DNA from: Bufo bufo
Taxonomy: Eukaryota; Chordata; Amphibia; Anura; Bufonidae
Length of the DNA stretch: 64,000 nucleotides
Reading direction: 5' to 3'
Assembly (NCBI RefSeq): GCF_905171765.1
Contig: NC_053392.1
Coordinates: forward strand, 109,264,465-109,328,464
The translations under genes were made by a program, and so were the position numbers. How positions within the stretch are numbered: the first letter of the stretch is position 1; each line of letters starts with the position of its first letter. The notes under the pieces are model-generated. The model worked only from the letters and a program-made list of their open reading frames with translations. It was not told the DNA's origin and did no database searches. Positions 10,401 through 19,713 of this stretch are shown one piece after another.

Positions 10401-11821
10401 CGAATCAGATCCTGGCCGCCATTCGCACCAGCCTGACCTCTCCCCTGGGTGAGCAGATTTTGGCGGCTCAATCTGGTGCTCCCTCTGGGAGACCCAACGG
10501 CAGATGTTTTGTGCCTGAGGAGTTGCGCACTCGGTTGTTGCGAACCTACCATAACTCCAAGACCGCGGGGCATCCTGGAAAGAATCAGCTGTCCTGGGCT
10601 GTTTCACGTCTGTTCTGGTGGCCTTCCCTACGTTCCGACATCGCCGCATATGTAGCGGCATGCTCCGTTTGTGCCCAGAGTAAGTCCCCTCGGCACCTTC
10701 CGTTGGGCCTTCTGCAACCCATAGCCACCGGGGAGCGCCCATGGTCACACCTGGGGATGGATTTCATTGTGGACCTCCCTGCATCCCGAGGCCATACGGT
10801 CATTCTCATGATTGTGGATCGGTTTTCCAAAATGTGCCACTGTGTTCCTCTCAAGAAGTTACCCTCTGCACAAGAGTTGGCCACGATTTTTGCCAGGGAG
10901 GTCTTCCGGTTGCACGGTTTGCCCAAGGAGATTGTGTCGGATCGGGGGAGTCAGTTTGTGTCCAGGTTCTGGCGCGCCTTTTGCTCCCAGTTAGGGATTC
11001 ATCTCTCCTTCTCCTCGGCCTACCACCCTCAGTCCAATGGGGCCGCAGAACGATCCAATCAGGCCTTGGAGCAATTCCTTCGTTGCTATGTCTCCGATCA
11101 CCAAGACAATTGGGTTGACCTCCTGCCTTGGGCTGAGTTTGCCAGGAATACGGCGGTGAACTCTTCCTCTGGGACGTCTCCCTTCATGGCCAATTATGGG
11201 TTCCAACCTGCCGTGTTACCGGAGGTATTCTCTCCCCAGGATATTCCGGCTGTGGAGGATCACCTTTCCGTCCTACGTGCTTCTTGGGTACAGATCCAGA
11301 AGTCCCTTGAGGTCTCTGCGCAGCGCCAGAGACTCCAGGCTGATCGCAGACGAGCGCCTGCTCCTTCCTACCAGGTCGGAGACCGTGTATGGTTGTCCAC
11401 CCGCAACCTCAACCTTCGAGTGCCCACTCCCAAGCTGGCGCCTCGCTTTGTTGGTCCCTTCCGAGTGCTTCGCAGGGTAAACCCGGTAGCCTATGCCCTT
11501 GCGCTTCCTCCTGGCATGCGGATCTCCAACGTGTTTCATGTCTCCCTGTTGAAGCCACTGGTGTGTAATCGTTTCACTTCCTCGGTTCCTCGGCCTCGTC
11601 CGGTCCAAGTGGGCAATCGTGAGGAATATGAGGTGAGCAATATCCTGGACTCACGCCTGGTCCGCGGTCGGTTGCAGTTTTTGGTCCATTGGCGTGGTTA
11701 TGGTCCAGAGGAGCGTTCCTGGGTTCCCTCCGCAGAGGTCCATGCTCCTGCCTTGCTCCGAGCCTTCCACGCACGCTTCCCTCAGAAACCGTTTTGTGCT
11801 CCGCGGAGGAGGGGCCCTTGA
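7490..11821 (+). CDS. Gypsy-1 Gag-Pol polyprotein with chromodomain
   Basis: One 1,443-residue frame carries the whole element. In order: Gag-like N-terminus; CCHC zinc knuckle (C311-x2-C-x4-H-x4-C324) preceded by a Pro-rich linker; aspartic protease with DSGA at 376-379; reverse transcriptase with the YLDD catalytic loop at 686-689; RNase H beginning with VDASE near 836; integrase with an HHCC zinc region (ending CSVCAQ) and catalytic D1091, D1151 and E1187 (D,D35E); and a C-terminal chromodomain at about 1378-1436 that in chromoviruses steers integration by binding histone marks. The start is the first ATG, 14 bp after the LTR. The stop lies 11 bp before the 3' LTR. No frameshift separates Gag from Pol, unlike most Gypsy elements. 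No damage is visible. Confidence 0.95.
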   Translation: MNSDGTGPSSLPTLVARLDQQDHLLGRFAVALQTLLERTAHFAPVADGSVVAPGLAPTAAPVVAPESTPTPVVAPAVFRGMTGSAPLPQRFGGEPTQCRGFLNQVGIYFELLPHAFPTERSKVGFLISLLSDKALAWASPLWENNNPVVAEFSGFVASLRKVFDVPARAASAAKLLMSIRQGSRSVAEYAIEFRTLAAEVGWNNEALVAAFSHGLSDALKDEVAAKDLPVELESLISFLILIDTRLRERPSFKENLRRSSNRLVPTFAVPPVPPSPPTPPGDDLSGGEPMQLGFARLSEGERALRRREGRCMYCGLGGHFRLACPNRPGKRSYLRSCRGQILGGVSSSPVSRVDKPLITVVLSWVGGSVTTQALVDSGAGGLFIDSVFAAANSIPLQARGSPLALEAIDGRPLLPPHVTHETLPVGIAIGAVHRESVCLQVISSPHYSVVLGYPWLQKHNPTFDWRSVEILSWSPQCGASCIHGSVKLLCTSSDSLLPPEYEEYRDVFDKVRAVALPPHRPYDCAIELQSGAVPPRGKVYPLSVAENEAMEEYVREALSRGHIRKSSSPAGAGFFFVKKKGGELRPCIDYRGLNRITIKNAYPIPLISELFDRLKGATVFTKLDLRAAYNLVRIKAGDEWKTAFNTRFGHYESLVMPFGLCNAPAVFQEFINDVFHDLLQQCVVVYLDDILVYSESMEAHILDVRRVLQRLRENKLFGKLEKCEFHRSQVTFLGYIISAEGFSMDPEKVSAVLQWPQPSGLRSLQRFLGFANYYRKFIRDFSMLAKPLMDLTRKGSNSQVWPLEAIQAFEALKSAFVSAPILSHPNPGLPFVLEVDASETGVGALLSQRRTPEGPLLPCGFYSRKLSSAECNYQIGDRELLAIVQALKEWRHLLEGSVVPVLILTDHKNLTYLSEAKRLTPRQARWALFLSRFNYVVSYLPGSKNIRADALSRQYSELSREESIPTSVIPPNQILAAIRTSLTSPLGEQILAAQSGAPSGRPNGRCFVPEELRTRLLRTYHNSKTAGHPGKNQLSWAVSRLFWWPSLRSDIAAYVAACSVCAQSKSPRHLPLGLLQPIATGERPWSHLGMDFIVDLPASRGHTVILMIVDRFSKMCHCVPLKKLPSAQELATIFAREVFRLHGLPKEIVSDRGSQFVSRFWRAFCSQLGIHLSFSSAYHPQSNGAAERSNQALEQFLRCYVSDHQDNWVDLLPWAEFARNTAVNSSSGTSPFMANYGFQPAVLPEVFSPQDIPAVEDHLSVLRASWVQIQKSLEVSAQRQRLQADRRRAPAPSYQVGDRVWLSTRNLNLRVPTPKLAPRFVGPFRVLRRVNPVAYALALPPGMRISNVFHVSLLKPLVCNRFTSSVPRPRPVQVGNREEYEVSNILDSRLVRGRLQFLVHWRGYGPEERSWVPSAEVHAPALLRAFHARFPQKPFCAPRRRGP

Positions 11822-11832
11822 GGGGGAGGTAC
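11819..11832 (+). promoter_or_regulatory. Gypsy-1 polypurine tract
   Basis: GAGGGGGAGGT lies immediately before the 3' LTR and is expected to prime plus-strand DNA synthesis. Confidence 0.75.
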
Positions 11833-12289
11833 TGTCATGGTCTTACCTTCTTGCTGTTCTCCTTCGTTTGACATGTGCTGGCGGCCATCTTGGTTTCTGG
11901 GTTTCTTGTAGCCTTCCACCCTGCGGCTCCTCCTTCCCACTGGGAGGAGCTGGATGCCTAGCTCATATATATAGGAGGTCTGTGGCTTCAGTTCCTTGCT
12001 TGGTCCTCTTGTGTTCACATGCTTCTAAGACTGCTGCTGCTTCTGGTTCCTGATCCTGGCTTCGTCTGACTACCCTGCTGGTTCCTGATCCTGGCTTCGT
12101 CTGACTACCCTGCTGGTTCCTGATCCTGGCTTCGTCTGACTACCCTTCTGGTTCCTGACCTCTGGCTTCGCAAAGACTCTGCTCGGTTTCACCATCCGTT
12201 TGGACTTTTGCTTTACAGCTTTATTTTCAATAAAGCCTTCTTATTTTCACTTATCTCTTGTTGTACGTCTGGTTCATGGTTCCGTGACA
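11833..12289 (+). repeat. Gypsy-1 3' LTR
   Basis: It is 457 bp and base-for-base equal to the 5' LTR as far as I can read, with the AATAAA signal at about 12230-12235. Confidence 0.93.
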
Positions 12290-12985
12290 GACCTCCACAG
12301 TGTCTGCTCCTTTAACAGTGTCCTCCACAGTGCCTGCCCCTTTAACAGTAACTTCCACAGTGCTCGCCCCTTCAACATTGACCACCCCTTTAACAGTGAC
12401 CTTCACAGTGGCCCCTTTTTTAACAGTGACCTTCATAGTGGCCCCCCCCTTTAACAGTGACCTCCACATTACCCACCCCTTGAACGGTGATTTCCAAAGT
12501 GCCCGTCCCTTTAACAGTGACCTCCACAGTGCCCACCCCATTAACATTGACCACCCCTTTAACAGTGACCTTCATAGTAGCCACCCCTTTAACAGTGATC
12601 TCCACAGTACCCGCCCCTTTATCAGTGACTTCCACAGTGCCCACCCCTTTAACAGTGACTTCCACAGTGCCCGCCCCTTTAACATTGACCACCCCTTTAA
12701 CAGTGACCTCTACAGTGCCCGCCCCTTTAACTGTGACCTCCACAGTGTCTGCCCCTTTAACAGTGACCTCCACAATGCCCTCCCTTTTAACTGTGACCAC
12801 CCCTTTAACAGTGACCTCAACAGTGCCCGCCCCTTTAACAGTAAGCTTCACATTGCGTGTCCCTTTAATAGTGCCCGCCCTTTAATAGTGATCTTCACAG
12901 AGCACACCCCTTTAACAGTGACTTCCACAGTAGCTGCCCCTTTATTAGTGACTTCCACAGTGTCCGCCCCTTTAACATTGACCAC
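12290..12985. repeat. 30-bp minisatellite, segment 2
   Basis: About 23 units of the same array, with variants such as TTTAACATTGACCACCCC. It lies between Gypsy-1 and the solo LTR. The long frames over it, repeats of VTSTVPAPLT on one strand and VEVTVKGAGT on the other, are by-products of stop-free units. Confidence 0.92.
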
Positions 12986-13509
12986 TGTCATGGTCTTACC
13001 TGCTTGGTGCTCTCCTTCGTTTGACATGTGCTGGCGGCCATCTTGGGTTCTGGGTTTCTTGTAGCCTTCCACCCTGCGGCTCCTCCTTCCCCTGGGAGGA
13101 GCTGGATGCCTAGCTCATATATATAGGAGGTCTGTGGCTTCAGTTCCTTGCTTGGTCCTCCTGTGTTCACATGCTTCTAGACTGCTGCTGCTTCTGGTTC
13201 CTGATCCTGGCTTCGTCTGACTACCCTGCTGGTTCCTGATCCTGGCTTCGTCTGACTACCCTGCTGGTTCCTGATCCTGGCTTCGTCTGACTACCCTGCT
13301 GGTTCCTGATCCTGGCTTCGTCTGACTACCCTGCTGGTTCCTGATCCTGGCTTCGTCTGACTACCCTTCTGGTTCCTGACCTCTGGCTTCGCAAAGACTC
13401 TGCTCGGTTTCACCATCCGTTTGGACTTTTGCTTTACAGCTTTATTTTCAATAAAGCCTTCTATTTTCACTTATCTCTTGTTGTACGTCTGGTTCATGGT
13501 TCCGTGACA
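12986..13509 (+). mobile_element. Solo LTR of the Gypsy-1 family
   Basis: A 524-bp LTR from TGTCATGG to CCGTGACA flanked by the 5-bp duplication ACCAC (12981-12985 and 13510-13514). It has several substitutions and single-base deletions relative to the Gypsy-1 LTRs and five, not three, copies of the internal 35-bp repeat (13195-13369). A solo LTR with an intact target duplication is the product of LTR-LTR recombination. It is older than Gypsy-1 and keeps the TATA box and primer-donor decamer. Confidence 0.93.
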
Positions 13510-13582
13510 ACCACCCCTTTAACAGAGACCTTCATAGTGGCCGCCCCTTTAACAGTGACCTCCACAGTATCCGCCCCTTTAA
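13510..13582. repeat. 30-bp minisatellite, segment 3
   Basis: About two and a half units, ending in the TTAA (13579-13582) that served as target for the next element. Confidence 0.85.
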
Positions 13583-14006
13583 CCACCTCCGGACCGCCTA
13601 ACGCAGGATCGCGTTCCGGAGGCGGCAGCTCCAGGCAGAGTCACGCATCTATGCGTCATCTCGCGAGACGCGAGATTTCCTGTGAACGGGCGCACACAGG
13701 CGCACGCGTTCACAGGATCGGAAGGTGAGCGAGTGGATCTACAGCCTGCCAGCGGCGATCGTTCGCTGGCAGGCTGGAGATGCGATTTTTTTTAACCCCT
13801 AACAGGTATATTAGACGCTGTTTTGATAACAGCGTCTAATATACCTGCTACCTGGTCCTCTGGTGGTCCCTTTTGCTTGGATCGACCACCAGAGGACACA
13901 GGCAGCCCTGTAATAAGTAGCACCAAACACCACTACACTACACCCCCCCTGTCACTTTTTAACCCCTTATTAACCCCTGATCACCCGATATAGACTCCCT
14001 GATCAC

Positions 14007-15464
14007 TAGTGATGAGCGGCAGGTGCCATATTCGATTTCGACGAAATTCGCGAATATTCGATAGAATATTCGTTTTATATTCGTCGAAACCGAATATTCG
14101 TCATTATTCTTGTTATCGCGATTATTATGCGATTTAAATAATCGCGTATTGCGATTTTAACTTAAAGGCTACTCTCCTATTGAAATAGCAAAGCGATTAA
14201 TTCAAGTTATAATAATCGAATTTCGATTTTAACTTAGCACTGCTATATTCCATATTCGTTAATTCTAGCTTAATATGGAATATAGCAGTGCTAAGTTAAA
14301 ATCGAAATTCGATTATTATAACTTGAATTTTTTTTTTTTTTTATTGTTATATTTTTTTCTTTCCCACTTCCCTAAAGTTGTTCTTACCTGTCCTTTGGAT
14401 TCCTGGCTTCCTGGCTGCTCCAGTCACTGCCCGTTGCTGCTTCTGCCGACTTCCGTGCTCATGGAGTGTCCCCATCACCATGGGAACGTCTCCATATACT
14501 AGAATGTACTGTCGGATTTGAGAATTACGTGAAAAATCGCAATTTGAAGTATTCTGCATCTTCGTTTTAGCTACCTATTCGTCAACTTCGCTAATTCTAG
14601 CAATCATATAGGAAAGTTTACTATAGAGACAGCTAAGTTTAATTCGCTATGCGATTATATGACTGCTTTTTAAAAAAAATAAATAGAATAATTATAATAC
14701 CTGATAATTATTATAATTATTCTATTTATTAAAAAAAAGCAAAGTAATATAATCGCATAGCGAATTAAACTTAGCTGTCTCTATAGTAAACTTTCCTATA
14801 TGATTGCTAGAATTAGCGAAGTTGATGAATAGGTAGCTAAAACGAAGATGCAGAATACTTTGTTATCTTCGTTTTGTGGAATATGACGAATACATTCGTT
14901 ATATTCGTTTTGTGGAATATGACGAATACATTCGTCATATTCGCTAATTCTACCAAGCCAACCATAGTAAACCAGGTCCAAGTTGAAATCGCAATTTGAT
15001 TAATTCAAGTTATAATAATCGAATTTCGATTTTAACTTAGCACTGCTATATTCCATATTAGGCTAGAATTAAATATAGCAGTGCTAAGTTAAAATCGAAA
15101 TTCGATTATTATAACTTGAAATAATCGAATTGCGATTTTTCACGTAATTCTCAAATCCGACAGTACATTCTAGTATATGGAGACGTTCCCATGGTGATGG
15201 GGACGCTCCATGAGCACGGAAGTCGGCAGAAGCGGCAACGGGCACTGACTGGAGCAGCCAGGAAGCCAGGAATCCAAAAGACAGGTAAGAACAACTTTAG
15301 GGAAGTGGGAAAGAAAAAAATATAACAATAAAAAAAAAAAAAAAAAAAAAAAAGAATATTCGAAATATCGAATTTATATCACTATATTCAAAATATTTGC
15401 GAATTAGCGAAGTGCCGATATTCGCGAAAAAAATTCGATATTCCAATATTCGCGCTCAACACTA
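14007..15464. mobile_element. hAT-type foldback MITE (1.46 kb, nested palindromes)
   Basis: It is flanked by the 8-bp duplication CTGATCAC (13999-14006 and 15465-15472), with ends TAGTGATGAGCG and CGCTCAACACTA. Eight-bp duplications are the hAT mark. Nearly the whole element folds: arms around 14220-14570 and 15000-15345 (both containing the CCATCACCATGGGAACGTCT region) and an inner inverted pair around 14650-14800. It has no coding capacity. Confidence 0.85.
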
Positions 15465-15890
15465 CTGATCACCCCCCTGTCATTGATCACCCCCCTGTCA
15501 TTGATCACCCCCCTGTAAGGCTCCATTCAGAGGTCCGTATGTGTTTTGCGGATCCACGGATCCATGGATCGGATCCGCAAAACACATACGGACGTCTGAA
15601 TGGAGCCTTACAGGGGGGTGATCAATGACAGGGGGGTGATCACCCGATAAAGACTCCCTGATCACCCCCCTGCCATTGATCACCCCCCTGTCATTGATCA
15701 CCCCCCTGTAAGGCTCCATTCAGACGTCCGTATGTGTTTTGCGGATCCGTGGATCCGCAAAACACATACAGACGTCTGAATGGAGCCTTACAGGGGGGTG
15801 ATCAATGACAGGGGGGTGATAACCCCATATACACTCCCTGATCACCCCCCTGTCATTGATCACCCCCCTGTAAGGCTCCATTCAGACATT
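15465..15890. repeat. Tandem array of about 180-bp palindromes
   Basis: Two full units and part of a third. Each is a near-perfect palindrome built from GATCACCCCCCTG repeats and TAAGGCTCCATTCAGACGTC, closing on a GGATCC-rich centre. The dyads centre near 15558 and 15748. Such units extrude easily and could have multiplied by hairpin-mediated copying. Confidence 0.8.
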
Positions 15891-17463
15891 TTTTTGGCCC
15901 AAGTTAGCGGAAATTATTTATTTATTTTTTATTTATTTATTTTTTCTTACAAAGTCTCATATTCCACTAACTTGTGTCAAAAAATAAAATCTCACATGAA
16001 CTCACCATACCCCTCACGGAATCCAAATGCGTAAATTTTTTTAGACATTTATATTCCAGACTTCTTCTCACGCTTTAGGGCCCCTAAAATGCCAGGGCAG
16101 TATAAATACCCCACATGTGACCCCATTTCGGAAAGAAGACACCCCAAGGTATTCCATGAGGGGCATATTGAGTCCATGAAAGATTGAAATTTTTGTCCCA
16201 AGTTAGCGGAAAGGGAGACTTTGTGAGAAAAAAACAAAAAAAATCAATTTCCGCTAACTTGTGCCCAAAAAATTATAATTCTATGAACTCTCCATGCCCC
16301 TCATTGAATACCTTGGGGTGTCTTCTTTCCAAAATGGAGTCACATTTGGGGTATTTATACTGCCCTGGCATTTTAGGGGCCCTAAAGCGTGAGAAGAAGT
16401 CTGGAATCCAAATGTCTAAAAATTCCCTCCTAAAAGGAATGTTGGCCCCTTTGCGCATTTAGGCTGTAAAAAAGTGTCACACATGTGGTATCGCTGTACT
16501 CAGGAGAAGTTGGGGAATGTGTTTTGGGGTGTCATTTCACATATACCCATGCTGGGTGAGATAAATATCTTGGTCAAATGCCAACTTTGTATAAAACAAA
16601 TGGGAAAAGTTGTCTTTTGCCGAGATATTTCTCTCACACAGCATGGGTATATGTAAAAAGACACCCCAAAACACATTGCCCTACTTCTGCTGAGTACGGC
16701 GATACCCGATGTTTGACACTTTTTTGCAGCATAGGTGAGCAAAGGGGCCCACATTCCAAAGAGCACCTTTCGGATTTCACAGGGCATTTTTTACACATTT
16801 TGATTTCAAACTACTTCTCACACATTAGGGCCCCTAAAAGGCCAGGGCAGTATAACTACCCCACAAATGACCTTTGCCTTAAGCGAGTGGCAGCTCATGC
16901 ATGACACCTTTCGTTTGCTCAGATCCTTTGAGGAGGCCACTTTATTTGTCAGTCACCAGGACTACGGGATGAATGATGTCAACTCCCGCAAAAAAATAAA
17001 TAAAATCCTGACCTGCTATAAAGTTACATGACGTAATCTGTAGTGAATGTAACCTTCTTACCAGTGTCTGTATTTGGGAGCTACCCCCTCCCTTCTGTTT
17101 ACCCAAACCATTTTTTTTTTTACCCAAACATTTTTTTTTTATCAAAGACATGTTGAACAATAAATTTAGAGAAAAATTTATATATGGATGTCGTTTTTAA
17201 AAAAAAATTTACAACTGAAAGTGAAAAATGTCATTTTTTTGCAAACATTTCGTAAAATTTCAATTAATAACAAAAAAAGTAAAAATGTCAGCAGCAATGA
17301 AATACCACCAAATGAAAGCTCTATTAATGAGAAGAAAAGGAGGTAAAATGAATTTGGGTGGTAAGTTGCATGACCGAGCAATAAACGGTGAAAGTAGTGT
17401 AGTGCAGAAGTGTAAAAAGTGGCCTGGTCATTAAGGGTGTTTAAGCTAGGGGAGCTGAGGTGG
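15891..17463. repeat. Right part of the 3.9-kb TTAA element with internal repeats
   Basis: It has no gene. Sequences around 16060-16160, 16270-16400 and 16800-16870 are diverged copies, in alternating orientation, of a block with GGGCCCTAAA and CCAGGGCAGTATAAATACCCC. An inverted pair lies around 16480-16720. Confidence 0.6.
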
Positions 17464-17527
17464 TTAACAGTGATTTCTACAGTGCCCGCCCCTTTAACAG
17501 TGACCTCGCAGTGCCTGCCCCTTTAAC
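17464..17527. repeat. 30-bp minisatellite, segment 4
   Basis: The last two units of the array that began at 6780, starting with the right TTAA of the nested element. Confidence 0.8.
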
Positions 17528-18463
17528 ACTGTTTCCATATTCTAAAAAGCATATATATATTTTTTTTTGGACGACTGTCTTATGTAGGGGCTCATTTTTT
17601 TTGGTATGAGATGACGGTTTGATTGGTACTATTTTAGGGTGCATATGACTTTTTGATCGCTTGGTATTACACTTTTTGTGATGTAAAGTGACAAAACAAT
17701 GGCTTTTATATGTTTTTTTATTTACAGTGTTCATCTGAGGGGTTAGGTCATGTGATATTTTTAGAAAAAAGGTTTTTACGGATGCGGCGGTACCAAATAT
17801 ATCTGCATTTTTTATTTACACTAATATCATTTTTGAAACAAAAAAAATAACCATGTTTTAGTGTCTCAATAGTCTGAGAGCCATAGTTTTTTTTATTTTT
17901 TGGGCGATTGTCCTATGTAGGGGCTCATTTTTTGTGGGATGAGGTCGGACGGTTAGATTGGTACTATTTTGAGGGGCATACGGCTTTTTGATCGCTTAGT
18001 GTTGCACTTTTAGTGATGTAAGGTGACAAAAATTGCTGTTTTGGACACAGTTTTTATTTTTTATGGTGTCTACGGGGTGGATCAGGTGATATATTTATAG
18101 AGCCGGCCGTTACGGACGCGGCAATATCTAAAATGTGGGTTTTTTTTCTATTTTTTTATTATAAAATTAGGGGAGAGGGGCGTTTTTTTCTTTTTTTTAA
18201 CTTGAAACTTTATTATTTTTATTGAAAACACTTTTTCTTTACTTTTTTTTTTTTTTTACTTTATTTCTGTCCCACTCTGGGACTTCAACTTTTGGGGTCT
18301 GATCCCCTCTGCAATGCATTACAATACATCTGTATTGTAATGCATTGCCTGTTAGTGTATGCCACTAGTGCATGCTGAGCCCACTCCATACCTCTCCTGG
18401 GGCCAGACAGCTTCTAATGAATGTAGTGAGAGCAGGCTACAGCTTGTTGGATGTTGGTACCTG
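17528..18463 (-). repeat. Degraded relative of the TTAA-element family, reversed
   Basis: No gene. Blocks such as TAGGGGCTCATTTTTTGTGG and the GTTACGGACGCGGC segment are reverse complements of motifs in the elements at 1644-6291 and 38805-40883. Two diverged copies lie in tandem (about 17560-17830 and 17870-18140). A 28-bp palindrome GCAATGCATTACAATACATC... follows at about 18310-18350. Confidence 0.55.
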
Positions 18464-18586
18464 CATCCCCTGAAAGTAATGGAGGCCTTTAATGCACCAA
18501 AAATGCTAAAAGGCAGAGTGGACCCAGCATGCATGTGGAACCAACACTTCCTGAACTTTATGGCGACCATTATGGCGCATAACAGG
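18464..18586. repeat. Duplicated segment copy 2, left part
   Basis: It matches 1299-1425 and ends in the hAT target duplication ATAACAGG (18579-18586). Confidence 0.8.
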
Positions 18587-18714
18587 TAGGGGTGCACCGA
18601 AATGAAAATTCTGGTCCGAAACCGAAACCGAAAATTCAGGATGCCCTTGACCGAAAACCGAAACCGAAACTGCCTTTTTGCCCAAATACTTTTAAAATAC
18701 TTTTTTTTTAATGA

Positions 18715-19140
18715 TTGGCGCTGTTATGGAGAGGGGGATCTGTGGGTGGCGCTGTTATGGAGAGGGGGAACTGTGGGTGGCTCTGTTATGGAGAGAGGGA
18801 TCTGTGGGTGGCGCTGTTATGGAGAGGGGGATCTGTGGGTGGCGCTGTTATGGAGAGGGGGATCTGTGGGTGGCTCTGTTATGGAGAGGGGGATCTGTGG
18901 GTGGCGCTGTTATGGAGAGGGGGATCTGTGGGTGGCGCTGTTATGGAGAGGGGGATCTGTGGGTGGCTCTGTTATGGAGAGGGGGATCTGTGGGTGGCTC
19001 TGTTATGGAGAGGGGGATCTGTGGGTGGCTCTGTTATGGAGAGGGGGATCTGTGGGTGGCTCTGTTATGGAGAGGGGGATCTGTGGGTGGCGCTGTTATG
19101 GAGAGGGGGATCTGTGGGTGGCGCTGTTATGGAGGGGGGG
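18715..19140. repeat. 31-bp minisatellite in the hAT MITE
   Basis: About 14 units of GGAGAGGGGGATCTGTGGGT plus GGCGCTGTTAT, very homogeneous, with GCG/CTC variants. Confidence 0.9.
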
Positions 19141-19159
19141 GGGGGATATGTGCACTGTT

Positions 19160-19310
19160 ATGGGCATAACAGTGCACAGATCCCTTTCCCCATAACAGTG
19201 CACAGATCCCTTTCCCCATAACAGTGCACAGATCCCTTTCCCCATAACAGTGCACAGATCCCCCCTCCCCATAGCAGTGCCATAGACCGATCCCCCTACC
19301 CATAACAGCC
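19160..19310. repeat. 25-bp minisatellite, inverted relative of the 31-bp array
   Basis: Five to six units of CATAACAGTGCACAGATCCC plus TTTCC. The reverse complement of each unit resembles the neighbouring 31-bp unit. The two arrays meet at a perfect dyad, GTGCACTGTTATGGGCATAA..., at about 19150-19177. Confidence 0.85.
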
Positions 19311-19713
19311 CCGGCCCTGCTGCTCACAGCATCACTCACTGCATCTTTATTTTACCTTACAATCGTGACGCTCCAATAACAACTCTGCAGGCAGAGCGGA
19401 GGGCGGCGTAACGTCACTTACTCACGTGACGCACCTGCTCCGCCCACTTTATGAATGAAGGAGGCGGAGCAGGCGCGTCACGTGAGTAAGTGACGTTACG
19501 CCGCCCTCCGCTCTGCCTGCAGAGTTGTTACTGGAGCGTCACGATTGTAAGGTAACATAAAGATGCAGTGTACCGCCCGCCCGGCGCCCGCAGATGGTGG
19601 GTGACAAATCCCACACCCCATATTTTCGGCCGATATGTAACAATATCGGCCGAAATGGATTAGGTACATTTTCGGCCGATATTTTCGGCTGCCGGAATTT
19701 CGGTGCACCCCTA

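Larger units (their letters stand above)
7020..12289 (+). mobile_element. Gypsy-1: intact chromodomain Ty3/Gypsy LTR retrotransposon
   Basis: A complete 5,270-bp element with two 457-bp LTRs that I read as identical, a self-complementary primer-binding site, a single uninterrupted 1,443-codon gag-pol frame, a purine-rich tract before the 3' LTR and a 5-bp target duplication. It is inserted in the 30-bp minisatellite. Identical LTRs and an undamaged frame mean a very recent insertion. It could be competent for transposition, which sequence alone cannot prove. Confidence 0.92.
13583..17463. mobile_element. 3.9-kb TTAA-target (piggyBac-like) non-autonomous element
   Basis: It is bounded by TTAA at 13579-13582 and 17464-17467 with inverted ends CCACCTC and GAGGTGG. 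The flanks are minisatellite units that join cleanly when the element and one TTAA are removed. Inside are a GC-rich hairpin near the left end, a perfect palindrome (about 13803-13845), a nested hAT foldback, palindrome arrays and AT-rich filler. No transposase frame was found. Confidence 0.8.
18587..19713. mobile_element. hAT-type MITE with inverted minisatellites
   Basis: The ends TAGGGGTGCACCGAAAT and TTTCGGTGCACCCCTA are inverted repeats, flanked by ATAACAGG (18579-18586 and 19714-19721). The copy at about 1412 shows the empty site. Inside are a 31-bp array (18715-19140), a related 25-bp array in opposite orientation (19160-19300) and a GC-rich inverted pair (about 19365-19450 and 19460-19550). 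No transposase is present. The repeats give spurious frames on both strands. Confidence 0.88.

Noticed and set aside
7520..11774. Many frames of 60-231 codons on the other strand and frames of Gypsy-1
   Set aside because: Shadows of the intact gag-pol frame; the same applies to 58071-62278 over Gypsy-2.
12300..13064. 254-codon plus frame and 143-codon minus frame with decapeptide repeats
   Set aside because: Translation of the 30-bp minisatellite running into the solo LTR.
18602..19221. Three overlapping Gly/Trp-rich frames of 152-197 codons
   Set aside because: Stop-free 31-bp minisatellite in all three frames.
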